From the NCBI GenBank assembly GCA_020846195.1, contig JADLEJ010000004.1:1-64000 (forward strand): a DNA stretch of 64,000 nucleotides, in the 5' to 3' direction. The notes under the pieces were generated by a model. That model saw only the letters and a list, made by a program, of their open reading frames with translations. It was not told the DNA's origin and ran no database searches. The position numbers and the translations under genes are program-made. Numbering within the stretch: the stretch's first letter is position 1; each line of letters starts with the position of its first letter. The stretch is from Nitrospira sp. GTDB taxonomy: Bacteria; Nitrospirota; Nitrospiria; Nitrospirales; Nitrospiraceae. Of this stretch, positions 9,131 to 18,374 are shown piece by piece.

Positions 9131-9976
9131 ATGTTTGTATCTCCGGAGATCTTTAAGCACAAGCATGGGAATGTTTTCCAATGTTCCATCGATCTGGTGG
9201 CGATCTGCTGGAACTTGACCGGCGAACATCCCAAATTGTTGCTGGCCCATTTTCTTTCGCTATCAGGCTGCGCCCTCGCTGCCTGGGTTTTCATCCTGCC
9301 GCACTATTTCAGTCACGGCATGGGGAATGCTCTATTTGGCGTCCTGTGGCTTTTAGCTCTCGCGAGCTTCGCCATTATCATTGGTAACGCCGTGCTCATG
9401 GTAGGAGCGCAGCAAGTGCTTAACGGAGAACTGCCCTCACTACGAGCAGGGTTTCGAGTGGCGTTCAGCAGACTGCCTCAACTCCTTGGCTGGATTATCA
9501 TCGCTACGGTTTTCGGCGCCCTCATCAGAATCGTGCAGGGATTTCTCGAACGCCTGTGGTCACTCGGCGGCCGGATCTTCGGAGCGACTGCGGGAATCGG
9601 CTGGGGCGTCATGACCTATTTCGTCTTGCCACTCATGATTTTTGATGGCATAGGACCGCTTGCGGCGCTGCGCCACTCCTCCGACATGGTCGAGAAAACG
9701 TGGCTTCGACAAATCCTCGGCGACGTTAGCTTGGGTTTGGTGTATATGCTCTTTGCCATCCCTGGATTCCTTCTCTGTTTCTTTGTCGGAGGCCCTGCCG
9801 CCATCCTGTTGGGCTTGATGTATTTTATCCCTCTCTTGATAAGCTATGGCGTCACGTCGGCAATCTACCAGACAGCGCTCTACCAGTTCGCTCTGAGCGA
9901 TGAGGTACCGAGAGGATTTGAACCCGTCTTTGCCCCTGAGATGTCTTCTCCCAATGAGAATGTCCCTTCGGAATAA
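9131..9976 (+). CDS. DUF6159-type polytopic membrane protein
   Basis: The 281-residue protein has about six hydrophobic segments (roughly 33-60, 68-92, 112-133, 148-172, 195-222 and 224-245) and a hydrophilic acidic C-terminus. G-I-G-P-L-A-A-L-R-H-S-S-D-M-V-E-K-T-W matches the amphipathic segment typical of DUF6159 proteins, which have no assigned biochemical role. The start ATG is preceded by GGGAGGG with a 6-bp gap. The start lies inside the read-through region of the small membrane gene upstream, so the two may have been coupled. No catalytic residues are apparent. Confidence 0.6.
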   Translation: MFVSPEIFKHKHGNVFQCSIDLVAICWNLTGEHPKLLLAHFLSLSGCALAAWVFILPHYFSHGMGNALFGVLWLLALASFAIIIGNAVLMVGAQQVLNGELPSLRAGFRVAFSRLPQLLGWIIIATVFGALIRIVQGFLERLWSLGGRIFGATAGIGWGVMTYFVLPLMIFDGIGPLAALRHSSDMVEKTWLRQILGDVSLGLVYMLFAIPGFLLCFFVGGPAAILLGLMYFIPLLISYGVTSAIYQTALYQFALSDEVPRGFEPVFAPEMSSPNENVPSE

Positions 9977-10045
9977 AGAACCGTCAATGCTTGATAAGTT
10001 TTCCCGGTTTAGCGACTGTATAGCCTTTACAAAGGATTGCCTGTT

Positions 10046-11038
10046 ATGAGCGGCATGACCGCCAAATCGCTGATCGATTGCCATGTGCATCTGGCCGCGT
10101 TGCCGGACGGCGACAACGGCTGCTACATCTCGCCGAAGATGCTGAAGAGCCCGCTCTTTCGCTTTCTGTTTTGGAAGCATGGGCTTTCGGTGGATCGACC
10201 GCGCGAAGCCAATGAAAAATATCTGGGCGATCTCCTCGTCGAACTGCGCGCCTCCCGCCATGTGCAGAAGGCCGTGCTGCTCGGCATGGACGGGCATTAC
10301 GATTCGAATGGCGTCATCAGCCTGGAACATACCGACCTGCTCGTGAGCAACGACTATGCGCTCAAGGCGGCGCGGGCCCATCCGAACGAATTGCTGGCCG
10401 GCGTCTCCATCAACCCGCAGCGGCGGGACGCGGTCGAGGAAGTGCATCGCTGCGCCGACGCCGGAGCCACCTTGGTGAAAGTCCTGCCGAACGCGCAGCA
10501 GTTCGACCCGGCCAACCTGAAATACAAACGCTTCTACCGGGCACTGGCCGAACGGAAACTTCCGTTCCTCAGCCATGTCGGCTACGAATTCAGCTTGATC
10601 GGCAAAGACCAGTCGGTCGGCGAACCGGACCGGCTCCGGGTCGCGCTCGACGAAGGCGCCACCGTCATTGCCGCCCATGCCTGCAGCTACGGATTGATCC
10701 TCTATGAAAAGTTTCTCCCGACGCTACGCGATCTCGTCCAGCGCTATCCGAATTTCTACGCCGACATCTCCGCGCTCACACTGCCGAATCGCTTCCGCAT
10801 GCTCCTGCATTTGCGCCAATATCCCGAGGTGCAGGAGCGGCTGCTCTTCGGCACCGATTATCCGCTGTCGGTGTTTCATCTCGCCGCCTGGGGTCGCGTC
10901 GCCTTCGGCACTCTGCGCAAGATGATGCAGACAAAAAACCGCTTCGACCGGCAAGTCGAAGTGTGCAGCGGATTGCATCTGGGGTTTCGCTCGCTCGGCG
11001 ACATCCTGCCTCCTGCAACCAGCACGACAATCCGGTAA
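10046..11038 (+). CDS. Amidohydrolase-family (TIM-barrel) metal-dependent hydrolase
   Basis: The protein is about 330 residues. The first metal-binding motif is D-C-H-V-H near the N-terminus, and later conserved positions are S-H-V-G (about 172), A-A-H-A-C (about 207) and G-T-D-Y-P (about 268). These match the amidohydrolase superfamily, close to the uronate isomerase/decarboxylase-like Amidohydro_2 group. The substrate cannot be deduced. ATG 10046 is chosen because AAAGGA lies 9 bp upstream; a TTG at 10037 is also in frame. It is 12 bp ahead of the ECF sigma factor gene, so the two may be cotranscribed, although no shared function is obvious. Confidence 0.75.
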   Translation: MSGMTAKSLIDCHVHLAALPDGDNGCYISPKMLKSPLFRFLFWKHGLSVDRPREANEKYLGDLLVELRASRHVQKAVLLGMDGHYDSNGVISLEHTDLLVSNDYALKAARAHPNELLAGVSINPQRRDAVEEVHRCADAGATLVKVLPNAQQFDPANLKYKRFYRALAERKLPFLSHVGYEFSLIGKDQSVGEPDRLRVALDEGATVIAAHACSYGLILYEKFLPTLRDLVQRYPNFYADISALTLPNRFRMLLHLRQYPEVQERLLFGTDYPLSVFHLAAWGRVAFGTLRKMMQTKNRFDRQVEVCSGLHLGFRSLGDILPPATSTTIR

Positions 11039-11050
11039 CCGGAAAAACCG

Positions 11051-11548
11051 ATGGATCGAGACCGCATCCTCACCAGTCTTCGCGAAAGGATTCTCGCTTT
11101 CGCGACATCACGCGTATCGAGAGAGCAGGCCGAGGATCTGACTCAGGAGGTGCTGGTGGTCCTCCATGAGAAGTATCCCCGCGTGACGGAACTGACCGAA
11201 CTCGTGCCACTTGCCTTTCAAGTGCTGCGGTTCAAGATGCTCGACGCCCATCGCAAGGCGTTCCGCCGAGGCGAGTATAATCAGGAGTCCGTCGAGGATC
11301 TGCCGCTGGCCGACCCCGGCGCCGATCCGGCGGCACAGCTCGATCAACAGCAGCGCGTGGATCGGCTGCTCTCAGCGCTCGCCCAGCTCGGCGAACGCTG
11401 TCGTGAACTCTTCAAATGGAAACTGGAAGGGAAAACCTTTCCCGAGATTCAGAAAATCATGGGGCAATCGTCGATCAATACGATCTACACCTGGGACCTG
11501 CGATGCAGGAAGCAGCTCCTCGCCTCGATGGGCGGCAGCTGGGAATAA
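11051..11548 (+). CDS. ECF-type RNA polymerase sigma factor
   Basis: The 165-residue protein has sigma region 2 at about 15-75 (A-E-D-L-T-Q-E-V at about 23-30, then F-Q-V-L-R-F-K-M-L-D-A-H-R-K). Region 4 is at about 100-160 and includes L-x-Q-L-G-E-R-C-R-E-L-F and a helix-turn-helix around T-F-P-E-I-Q-K-I-M-G. Its length fits a minimal extracytoplasmic-function sigma factor. It directs RNA polymerase to a small regulon, probably including itself. The next gene starts 3 bp after its stop and encodes a single-pass membrane protein, the usual position for an anti-sigma factor. Confidence 0.85.
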   Translation: MDRDRILTSLRERILAFATSRVSREQAEDLTQEVLVVLHEKYPRVTELTELVPLAFQVLRFKMLDAHRKAFRRGEYNQESVEDLPLADPGADPAAQLDQQQRVDRLLSALAQLGERCRELFKWKLEGKTFPEIQKIMGQSSINTIYTWDLRCRKQLLASMGGSWE

Positions 11549-11551
11549 CTG

Positions 11552-12970
11552 ATGGCCGAACACGAACTTGAAAAGCTCCTCGGCGGGTTCGCGGCGGATA
11601 CGCTGACGCCGGAGGAACGCCAACAGCTCTTCACCGCCGCCATGCAGGATCAGCAACTCTTCGACGCACTCGCCGACGAGCAGGCGCTGAAAGAACTGTT
11701 GACTGATCCGGCTGTGCGCCGCCGCTTGCTCCAAGCCTTGCACAACACCACTCCGGTTGCGGCCGCAGAGTCGGCCTCATGGCTGACTTGGTTCCGGCGC
11801 CCCGCCAATCTTGCGCTGGCCGGCGGACTAGCCACCGCCGTCTTTGCGGTCGTCCTTGGGACCAAGATCTATCAGGACAGCCTGAAGCAAACAGCCCAGT
11901 CGGTTGCGACTGAAGACACGAAACCAGCGGCTCAATCGATTCCAACGCCTGCGGCCACTCCACCCGCGCCATCTCAGTCGATTGCGCCCAAAGCGAAAGA
12001 GCCCGAATCGCCCGCGCCGATTGCCTCCAAGCGAGAGAGGCTTACCGACAAGCTGACCGCAAGCGAACGAGTTGCGCCGTCGCAACAACAGAACGACCGC
12101 GCGGCCGATGCCGCCGCCGAAAATGCACTGGCGCGGCCCCGCCAGGAAGAAGACCGGGCACCAGCCGCGGCTCCGCCTGCAACGCCCGATAACCAGAAGG
12201 ATGTCCCCGCCTCAGCTGATCGGCAATCCGCCTCCGATTCATCAGTGGCGGCTCCTGAGCCGAAGAGGCTGCGAGCGCCGTCCGATGCATCCGTCCCTGA
12301 AGCAAGCTCATCGACCGTCAGCGCGCGGGCGTTGTTCTATGGCGAAGCGGTGCGCGCCGATACCGGCAGAATGCCATCGGCTCAAGAACGCGCCATGAAG
12401 CCTCTGGGCGAATCGACGCCACAGGCCAATGCCTTTAGGCGAAAACTGGACGGGCTCTCGCCGCTCAACCAGGCGGCAGGCTCTGCCGCTCCGGTCAAAC
12501 CACTCGGGCTCCGATACAGCCTTGTCACGCAGAAGGCTGACGGGCAGGAACAGGAACTCGACGCAACAGCCGCGGCTAAGAGTTCAACGCTAATACAGTT
12601 GACCCTGGAAGCCAATCAAGACGGCTACATGCAAATATGGCGAAACGTGGGGTCATCCAATACCCAGCTGCTGCTGCCGCAGAAAGACAGCGGCCACATT
12701 TCGCAAAAGATTCAGGCCGGGCAGCGGCAGCGCCTGCTCGTGCCGGCCGAGAGCGGCACGGTGATCGTCCGTCTGTCTCGCGTTCCGTTCGGACCCATTT
12801 CGAGACAAGAGGCCGCGCTGCTCAACCGGTTTTCGCCAAACCAGCTTCAGGAGTCGGGAACCTTTCCAAGCCCAGCAGGCTCGCAAGAACAAGCCACCTA
12901 CGTAGTCAGCCAGGATCTCTCCCCCAGCGCGCAGATCGCGGTCGACATTCAGCTGGCGCAACAGCAATAA
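11552..12970 (+). CDS. Putative membrane anti-sigma factor with DUF4384-like C-terminal domain
   Basis: The 472-residue protein has three parts. A soluble helical N-terminus (about 1-80, starting E-H-E-L-E-K-L-L) is the likely sigma-binding portion. A single transmembrane helix lies at about 86-104. A long Pro/Ala/Ser-rich linker (about 115-280) then leads to a C-terminal beta-rich domain (about 325-472) resembling DUF4384, with G-Y-M-Q-I-W near 350 and L-L-P-Q near 365. No zinc-binding H-x3-C-x2-C motif of classical ZAS anti-sigma factors is visible. Position directly after the sigma gene supports the anti-sigma role, with the periplasmic domain as possible sensor. NnrS follows 43 bp later. 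Confidence 0.6.
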   Translation: MAEHELEKLLGGFAADTLTPEERQQLFTAAMQDQQLFDALADEQALKELLTDPAVRRRLLQALHNTTPVAAAESASWLTWFRRPANLALAGGLATAVFAVVLGTKIYQDSLKQTAQSVATEDTKPAAQSIPTPAATPPAPSQSIAPKAKEPESPAPIASKRERLTDKLTASERVAPSQQQNDRAADAAAENALARPRQEEDRAPAAAPPATPDNQKDVPASADRQSASDSSVAAPEPKRLRAPSDASVPEASSSTVSARALFYGEAVRADTGRMPSAQERAMKPLGESTPQANAFRRKLDGLSPLNQAAGSAAPVKPLGLRYSLVTQKADGQEQELDATAAAKSSTLIQLTLEANQDGYMQIWRNVGSSNTQLLLPQKDSGHISQKIQAGQRQRLLVPAESGTVIVRLSRVPFGPISRQEAALLNRFSPNQLQESGTFPSPAGSQEQATYVVSQDLSPSAQIAVDIQLAQQQ

Positions 12971-13013
12971 TCTCTCTCATCCACCGCAACCTCGAAGGAC
13001 CGGCACAACTCCT

Positions 13014-14189
13014 ATGGCGACAACACAACCCAGCAATCAACGCCCCGCATTCTTGTCGTACGGATTCCGCCCGTTCTTTCTCAGCGCCGCGCTCTTTGCC
13101 GGAATCGCGATCCCCCTCTGGGCGTTGATCCTATCCGGATGGGCTGGCTCACCCTTCCACGATGCGCCGCGCGAGTGGCACATTCACGAAATGCTCTTCG
13201 GATTTCTGCCCGCCGTCATCACTGGCTTCCTCCTGACAGCGATGCCGAATTGGACCGACCGGCCTCCGCTCAGCGGCACGCCGCTGCTGGCCTTGCTGAC
13301 CGCCTGGCTGGCCGGACGCCTGGCCATCGCCATGCTATGGACCGCACCGCTCGCCGCAGCGGTCATTGACGGAGCCTATCTTGTCATACTCGCGGCAATT
13401 GTCTGGCGGGAGATCGCCGCAGGAAAAGCCTGGGACCGCGCGCCCATCGGCATCGTCATCAGCCTCTATGCCGCCGCCAATATTCTGTTTCACTCGCTGG
13501 CCCTTGGAGGGAAAGAGACGGATCTTCCCGAGCGAATGGCGGTCGCGCTCATGATGCTGTTGCTGACGCTCATCGGCGGGCGCGTCACGCCCAGCTTCAC
13601 CGGAGACTATCTGGCCGCGCGAGGCGTATCGGAAGAGTTTCCACCTTTTTCCCGGCTCGATGGGCTGGCGATTCTCCTCACCCTTGCAGCCGCGCTTTCA
13701 TGGGTCGCGCAACCTCAGGCCGCGATAACCGGATGGGTCTTGCTCGCTGCGGGGCTGGCTAATATCGTCCGGCTCACGCGCTGGCGCGGGTGGCTCACCT
13801 GGCGCGAGCCAATCGTGCTGATCTTGCATCTGGGATATGGATGGCTCGCCCTCTCGCTTCTGACCATCGGCGGGGCCACGCTCGGATTCGGCCTGAAGCC
13901 GGCCGATGCGGTGCATGCCCTCACCACCGGCGCCGTGGGTGCCATGACCATGGCGATTATGACCCGCGCCAGTCTCGGCCACACCGGACGGCCCAAACAG
14001 GCAGGCCGGATGACGATCATCATCTATCTTCTGGTCAACTTGGGCGCGCTCCTGCGAGTCTTCGGGCAGGCGGCCGGGCTTCCGACAAATCTTGCGCTCG
14101 GCGCAGCGGCGGCAGCTTGGAGCGGCGCCTATCTTCTCTTTGCCGCGATCTACGGCCCCTATCTCATCCGCCCCAGCCTCGACGAATAA
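13014..14189 (+). CDS. nnrS: NnrS family membrane protein
   Basis: This 391-residue protein has about twelve hydrophobic segments. The opening L-S-Y-G-F-R-P-F-F-L is typical, as are W-H-I-H-E-M-L-F-G-F, G-R-V-T-P-S-F and the conserved His residues in the helices. NnrS proteins are haem- and copper-containing membrane proteins linked in other bacteria to tolerance of nitric oxide or nitrosative stress. That would suit an organism of the nitrogen cycle, but the link here is by family only. It is preceded by the sigma/anti-sigma pair in the same direction and may belong to that stress regulon. The C-terminus is complete, and an inverted repeat follows at 14211. Confidence 0.88.
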   Translation: MATTQPSNQRPAFLSYGFRPFFLSAALFAGIAIPLWALILSGWAGSPFHDAPREWHIHEMLFGFLPAVITGFLLTAMPNWTDRPPLSGTPLLALLTAWLAGRLAIAMLWTAPLAAAVIDGAYLVILAAIVWREIAAGKAWDRAPIGIVISLYAAANILFHSLALGGKETDLPERMAVALMMLLLTLIGGRVTPSFTGDYLAARGVSEEFPPFSRLDGLAILLTLAAALSWVAQPQAAITGWVLLAAGLANIVRLTRWRGWLTWREPIVLILHLGYGWLALSLLTIGGATLGFGLKPADAVHALTTGAVGAMTMAIMTRASLGHTGRPKQAGRMTIIIYLLVNLGALLRVFGQAAGLPTNLALGAAAAAWSGAYLLFAAIYGPYLIRPSLDE

Positions 14190-14210
14190 CAGCACCTTGC
14201 CTCGACAACT

Positions 14211-14248
14211 GGAAAGGCCTGCGGCCCTGTAGAGCGACAGGCCTTTCC
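14211..14248. terminator. Hairpin between convergent genes
   Basis: A perfect 11-bp inverted repeat, GGAAAGGCCTG at 14211-14221 and CAGGCCTTTCC at 14238-14248, has a 16-nt loop. It sits between the end of nnrS and the convergent end of the monooxygenase-like gene, so it could end both transcripts. There is no T-tract on either side, so intrinsic termination is not assured. Confidence 0.45.
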
Positions 14249-14274
14249 GTGCAAATCCTGCCGGTTAGGCACCC

Positions 14275-14562
14275 CTACAAGGCATCGTAAATACGGATCT
14301 CCGGATCCGCCATGAGATATGGCTGCAACGCGCCGACCACATCGTGGCTAAACAAGGCACTCTTCAAATACTGCTCCGAGGCCGCGCGCGACTCAAACCC
14401 GTGCAGCACCTGCACATCCTCATTGCGAACGAGCAGCGTTTTGGACAACGCTCCAGGAATCGTCGTCAGAAAGGGCTGTTTATACTGGCTGTACACCGCT
14501 CCCGCTTGGGCACGATTGCCCGCCGCGATCTTCATCGTAATTTCGAGATAGGCTTTCGTCAT
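14275..14562 (-). CDS. Antibiotic-biosynthesis-monooxygenase-like (dimeric alpha/beta barrel) protein
   Basis: The 95-residue protein has the size and pattern of a ferredoxin-like dimeric alpha/beta barrel domain: an opening beta strand (A-Y-L-E-I-T-M-K), a helix with A-G-A-V-Y-S-Q-Y, and a second repeat with V-Q-V-L-H-G-F-E-S, typical of ABM-type proteins. Members include quinol monooxygenases and haem-degrading enzymes, but no catalytic residues can be assigned. AGGAGG precedes the ATG by 6-7 bp. It lies downstream of the Crp/Fnr gene on the same strand with a 116-bp gap, so joint regulation is possible but not evident. Confidence 0.6.
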   Translation of the reverse strand: MTKAYLEITMKIAAGNRAQAGAVYSQYKQPFLTTIPGALSKTLLVRNEDVQVLHGFESRAASEQYLKSALFSHDVVGALQPYLMADPEIRIYDAL

Positions 14563-14678
14563 TGCCGCCTCCTGTCTGTGTGCGCGGAATCGCCGCGCCG
14601 AGGCCCCGCCATGGGGCTCGATCCCACGCTACCAGACCAAGGAAATACCGTCTGTTCGCTAGATGACAGTGTGTGAAA

Positions 14679-15359
14679 TCAGGACGCGATCAAACGCTGA
14701 AGGTCGGCGATGCGGCGCACGCACACATATTCGCGGTTGTATCCCAGCACGCCCTTATCGCGAAGCCGGTTGAGGATGGTGCTGACGACCGGGCGGCTGG
14801 CCCCGACGAGATCGGCCAGTTCCTGCTGTGTAAGGCGAAGATGTTGCCCGAACCCATGTTCGCAACGAGTGGCAAACCCTCCGGATAGCTCATGAAATAT
14901 CTCCGCCAGGCGCGCCTCTGTTCCTTTGAAGGCAAAGACTTCTAGGCGGCGCTCCATCCGGCGCTGCTGCTTCGCGAGCATCGCCACACATTCCCATGAG
15001 AGAGCCGGATGGTGGAACAACAGCCGGCGAAACTCCGCAATCGGCACTCGCCAGACCGACACCGTGCCTTTCGCTCGGGCCGTGTCCTCTGCCTCCAGCA
15101 GGCCGCTCAACGCAGGTCCGAAAAACTCTCCGGTCCCCAATGCCGCCGTCGTGCATGTCGCGCCCTCTCGATTCACGCGCGCCAGCGTCACCTGCCCATC
15201 CAACAGGCAGAACACCGCATGTCCAGGATCACCCTGCCGATAAATAGTCCCGCGATGCCGAATCGTCATTGTACGAGCCATCGGACAATCCCGCCGAAGC
15301 TCCTCCGGCGGCACACCCGCCAGCAAGGGGCAGGATTGAAATTCACTCATGGTTCCCAT
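14679..15359 (-). CDS. Crp/Fnr family transcriptional regulator
   Basis: The 226-residue protein has a cyclic-nucleotide-binding-type beta barrel at about 15-125, including R-H-R-G-T-I-Y-R-Q-G-D-P and the conserved G-E-F-F-G. A dimer helix follows, then a winged helix-turn-helix at about 155-222 with L-T-Q-Q-E-L-A-D-L-V-G-A-S-R-P-V-V-S-T-I-L. It lacks the N-terminal cysteine cluster of oxygen-sensing FNR, so it should respond to another signal. ATG 15359 is preferred: AAGGA lies 5 bp before it. A longer frame from GTG 15461 is possible but has no such support. Neighbouring NnrS suggests a redox or nitric-oxide role, which is only inference. Confidence 0.85.
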   Translation of the reverse strand: MGTMSEFQSCPLLAGVPPEELRRDCPMARTMTIRHRGTIYRQGDPGHAVFCLLDGQVTLARVNREGATCTTAALGTGEFFGPALSGLLEAEDTARAKGTVSVWRVPIAEFRRLLFHHPALSWECVAMLAKQQRRMERRLEVFAFKGTEARLAEIFHELSGGFATRCEHGFGQHLRLTQQELADLVGASRPVVSTILNRLRDKGVLGYNREYVCVRRIADLQRLIAS

Positions 15360-15546
15360 ACGCGTCCTTCGGCAGAGACCGGATGAAACAGCCGTCCCCC
15401 CAGTTGCCGACGACACGTCTCCTCTCAATGTCATAAGCAATGTGCGGTCGCAGCAACGCACGCGTGCTACCCAGTAAGAGACTTGGTCCGCCGGATGGAT
15501 TCGGGAGAGGAACTGCGGGCAACCTTACGACAAGGCTGTCTGCCTG

Positions 15547-15885
15547 CTACGGTGCGACTTGGCGCGGCGCGAACATGATGATCGCCATGCCGCACAGGCA
15601 CACCCCGACGCCAAGCCAATCCCATGGAGAGGGACGCACGGCATCCACGAGCCAGAGCCAGAGAATGGCCACTGACACATACACGCCGCCATAGGCCGCA
15701 TAGACACGCCCGGCGGCAAGCGGATGCAGCGTCAGCAGCCAGACGAATAACGCCAGACTCACCGCGGCTGGAATCAACAACCAGCCCGGCGCGTCTTTCT
15801 TCAGCCACAGATAGGGAAGATAGCACCCGACAATCTCAGCGACCGCCGTCGCAATAAACAGCCCCACGGTTTTGAATTCCACCAT
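15547..15885 (-). CDS. ynfA: YnfA family (UPF0060) small membrane protein
   Basis: This 112-residue protein has four hydrophobic helices, the usual size and topology of the YnfA family, which is related to small multidrug transporters. Diagnostic stretches are [14 protein letters not shown] near the N-terminus, [13 protein letters not shown] in the middle and [11 protein letters not shown] near the end. The start is set by the conserved N-terminus and by AAAGGG upstream; a longer in-frame reading to 16008 would only add Cys- and Arg-rich sequence. It lies 43 bp downstream of the phosphofructokinase gene, in the same direction. Confidence 0.85.
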   Translation of the reverse strand: MVEFKTVGLFIATAVAEIVGCYLPYLWLKKDAPGWLLIPAAVSLALFVWLLTLHPLAAGRVYAAYGGVYVSVAILWLWLVDAVRPSPWDWLGVGVCLCGMAIIMFAPRQVAP

Positions 15886-15928
15886 CGGCGGCCCTTTCTG
15901 TCCAGACACCTGCCACAACACGGATTCA

Positions 15929-18256
15929 TTACGGCAGCCCGTTGCGCAACTCCGTGCCATGCATCCGGGCAAACAGATCCCAGTCGAACTGTTTCGGCGA
16001 CACGGCATGGAGCGGGATCGTCTCGATCACTCCGCGCTCGCGATACGCCAGCATGCCGCCCACGACATCCTCCGGACGTTCCACTAACCGATGGATCGTC
16101 TCATAGGCCAGATGTTGCGCAATCGCTTTATCCTCCGGCGTCGGCGGCGCGCCCCGCAAGGTGTGCCCCAGAATGGTGGCCTTCGTCGCCTGCGTCAAGG
16201 CATACAACCCGGGCCGCGCGTCGCGTTGCGGCCATTGCGCCATCACGCCGGCCACATAATCGAGCAGGCCATGCACCCCGCCGTTCCGATGGTGGCGATG
16301 CGGCGTGCGCTCGGCCACGACAAACAGATGGCTCTTATTCGGCACGCCCAGCGTGCGCTTCAGCGTCCCCAGCACCACCTCGTCGATATAGGCGTCAGGG
16401 TCCGGATGCTCGTTGACCAGCAACCCCTCGGCGCGCGCTTGATAGGCGCAGGCCAGCGCGAGATGCCCCGACCCGGCGCCCATGACCTCGACGAAAAACA
16501 CCGTGCCCATGGCGGCGCTTGTGGCCTTGAGCGATTCAATCGATTGATTCGCCAGCGCAATGGCCGAATGATAGCCCAGCGACGTCGTCCCTTCGATATT
16601 GTTGTCGATCGTGCCGGGCAGGCCGACGACCTGCACGCCGAAGGCCTCGAAAATCGCCCGGGCGCCGCGCAAACTGCCGTCGCCGCCCAGCACGATCAGC
16701 GCGCCGTCTTGCAGATAGGGTTCGAGATGCCGCATCACCGCCTGCTGCACCGATTCTTCCTTAAACGCTTCAAAACGGCTGCTGCCAATCGGACTGCTCG
16801 CATGGCTGCTCATGCCTCGCGTCGCCTCTTCCGTGACAGCTTCGATCCAATTGTTCGCCAGACCGAGGAACCCGTGCCGGGCGAAATGCACCTCCAGGCC
16901 AAACCGGTGGCCGGTCACGCGCAATTCTTTCAAGGCAGCCCCAGCGCCCGCAAAGTCGCCGCCGGAGACCACGGCGACAATCCGTTTGATCTGGCGCGGC
17001 TTCAACGTCACGCGATCTTTGCGTATCCGCTCGACCGACGCCCAGGTATCGCGCGCCGCCCGTTCCCGCTCCGATAATCCAACCGCCGTGGAATAACCAG
17101 ACAAGCGTCCCTGCTCGTACGTGAGCAGCACGACATTATCCTGGCTCTCTTTGTAGTCGCTGAACTCGGTGAAGGCTTCGTGAAACGGGCGCGCGTCCAG
17201 ATAAATCATGAGCGCCCGCAGCGTCGAACTATGCGTATACAGACAGGCTACCTCGCCCGGATGCGCGTCCCCCATTCGATGCAGGCCATCGATCACATCG
17301 ACGTAGAGATCGAAAAACGAATTCCCGCCGGGATAGCAATACAGGGGGTTTTTGATCAGGCGTTTCGCGACAGAGACCTCGACGCCAAACGCCTTGGCGA
17401 GCTCTTGGGCCTCCGCCGTTTTTTCGACGCCCGTGATCCATCCAAAATCCGACGACTCCAGCGCCGGCGCATACGCCGCCTCCATTGGAACAGCCGGATC
17501 CTTGACGAGCGCAGCTCCGACGCGCTCGAAGAGCTGCCTGGTATTAGGGCTTCGAGTGATGAAGTGGAGAAACCGGCTCGGCTCCAGGTAATTGGATAAA
17601 TGCAAAAAGTCCAGCTGCTGGCCGACCACGCCGACCATCCGGGCCAGCGCCGCCCCCACCGTGTCGGCGCGCGGCACTCCCCGTTCCACATCAAGTTGAT
17701 TCGCCAGGCGGCGGCCGACCCGGTGCGTCTTGCTTTCCACCCGCGAAATACCGTGGCGCATCGTAAAGAAGAGCGTGCGTTCGGCCAGCTCGCGCGGCAA
17801 CAGCCAGAATCGCTCGTCCCCCAAATCCAGCACAATGCGGCCTTCCGCCAACTGCGGAGTCAACTGCGCGCGCGGCACGATAGCAACCGGACGGCGATGA
17901 ACCGGCTTCAAGACCGACCCAATCGGCGCGCGCAACAACGGCTGCAATGCGCCCTCCGCGAGCAACCGGTTCCACGCGGCGAAGAACACGAGCTGATCGC
18001 CGGCACAAGCGTCATCGATCACGGCCTGCCTGGCCGATCGATAGGCGTCGGCTCCAGGAAATCCGGCTTGCGCGCGCTGGACCAACGCGACAATCTGCGC
18101 CATCGCCTGGCGCGTGCGCGCGGCGCGATCGTTCGACGGAGCTGGAACGGGCGGCGCCAAGACCCCATCGACCGCCGGCTGTCGCGCGAACTGCTCTCCG
18201 TAGGCCAGCAGGCCTTCAATCGTCACGAAGTCGAGTGCGTTTATGGTACTCTGCAT
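15929..18256 (-). CDS. Histidine phosphatase-phosphofructokinase fusion protein
   Basis: The C-terminal part (about 424-775) of this 775-residue protein is an ATP-type 6-phosphofructokinase: S-G-G-D at 431-434, G-G-D-G-S at 524-528 (the ATP rather than pyrophosphate form), P-G-T-I-D-N-N at 547-553 with the catalytic Asp551, V-E-V-M-G at 589-593 and L-G-H-T-L-R-G at 696-702. The E. coli enzyme has T-I-D-N-D; here the last residue is Asn. Residues about 160-395 look like a histidine-phosphatase domain: R-H-G at 167-169, T-R-S-P-N-T-R at 234-240, L-E-S-S-D at 266-270, [10 protein letters not shown] at 308-317 and T-H-S-S-T-L-R at 341-347. The order and spacing recall fructose-2,6-bisphosphatase. 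An E. coli PfkA is only about 320 residues. The gene is divergent from pyruvate kinase. Confidence 0.85.
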   Translation of the reverse strand: MQSTINALDFVTIEGLLAYGEQFARQPAVDGVLAPPVPAPSNDRAARTRQAMAQIVALVQRAQAGFPGADAYRSARQAVIDDACAGDQLVFFAAWNRLLAEGALQPLLRAPIGSVLKPVHRRPVAIVPRAQLTPQLAEGRIVLDLGDERFWLLPRELAERTLFFTMRHGISRVESKTHRVGRRLANQLDVERGVPRADTVGAALARMVGVVGQQLDFLHLSNYLEPSRFLHFITRSPNTRQLFERVGAALVKDPAVPMEAAYAPALESSDFGWITGVEKTAEAQELAKAFGVEVSVAKRLIKNPLYCYPGGNSFFDLYVDVIDGLHRMGDAHPGEVACLYTHSSTLRALMIYLDARPFHEAFTEFSDYKESQDNVVLLTYEQGRLSGYSTAVGLSERERAARDTWASVERIRKDRVTLKPRQIKRIVAVVSGGDFAGAGAALKELRVTGHRFGLEVHFARHGFLGLANNWIEAVTEEATRGMSSHASSPIGSSRFEAFKEESVQQAVMRHLEPYLQDGALIVLGGDGSLRGARAIFEAFGVQVVGLPGTIDNNIEGTTSLGYHSAIALANQSIESLKATSAAMGTVFFVEVMGAGSGHLALACAYQARAEGLLVNEHPDPDAYIDEVVLGTLKRTLGVPNKSHLFVVAERTPHRHHRNGGVHGLLDYVAGVMAQWPQRDARPGLYALTQATKATILGHTLRGAPPTPEDKAIAQHLAYETIHRLVERPEDVVGGMLAYRERGVIETIPLHAVSPKQFDWDLFARMHGTELRNGLP

Positions 18257-18374
18257 GCTCCTCCTTCATCTCCTGGCTGTCGATCCGGCCATCGCCGTGG
18301 CGCCCGCCACCGAGCATGAACGAGCGCATCATTGGATGTCCACTGTTTCCATGTCAAGGGCTGAGGAACGCCGC

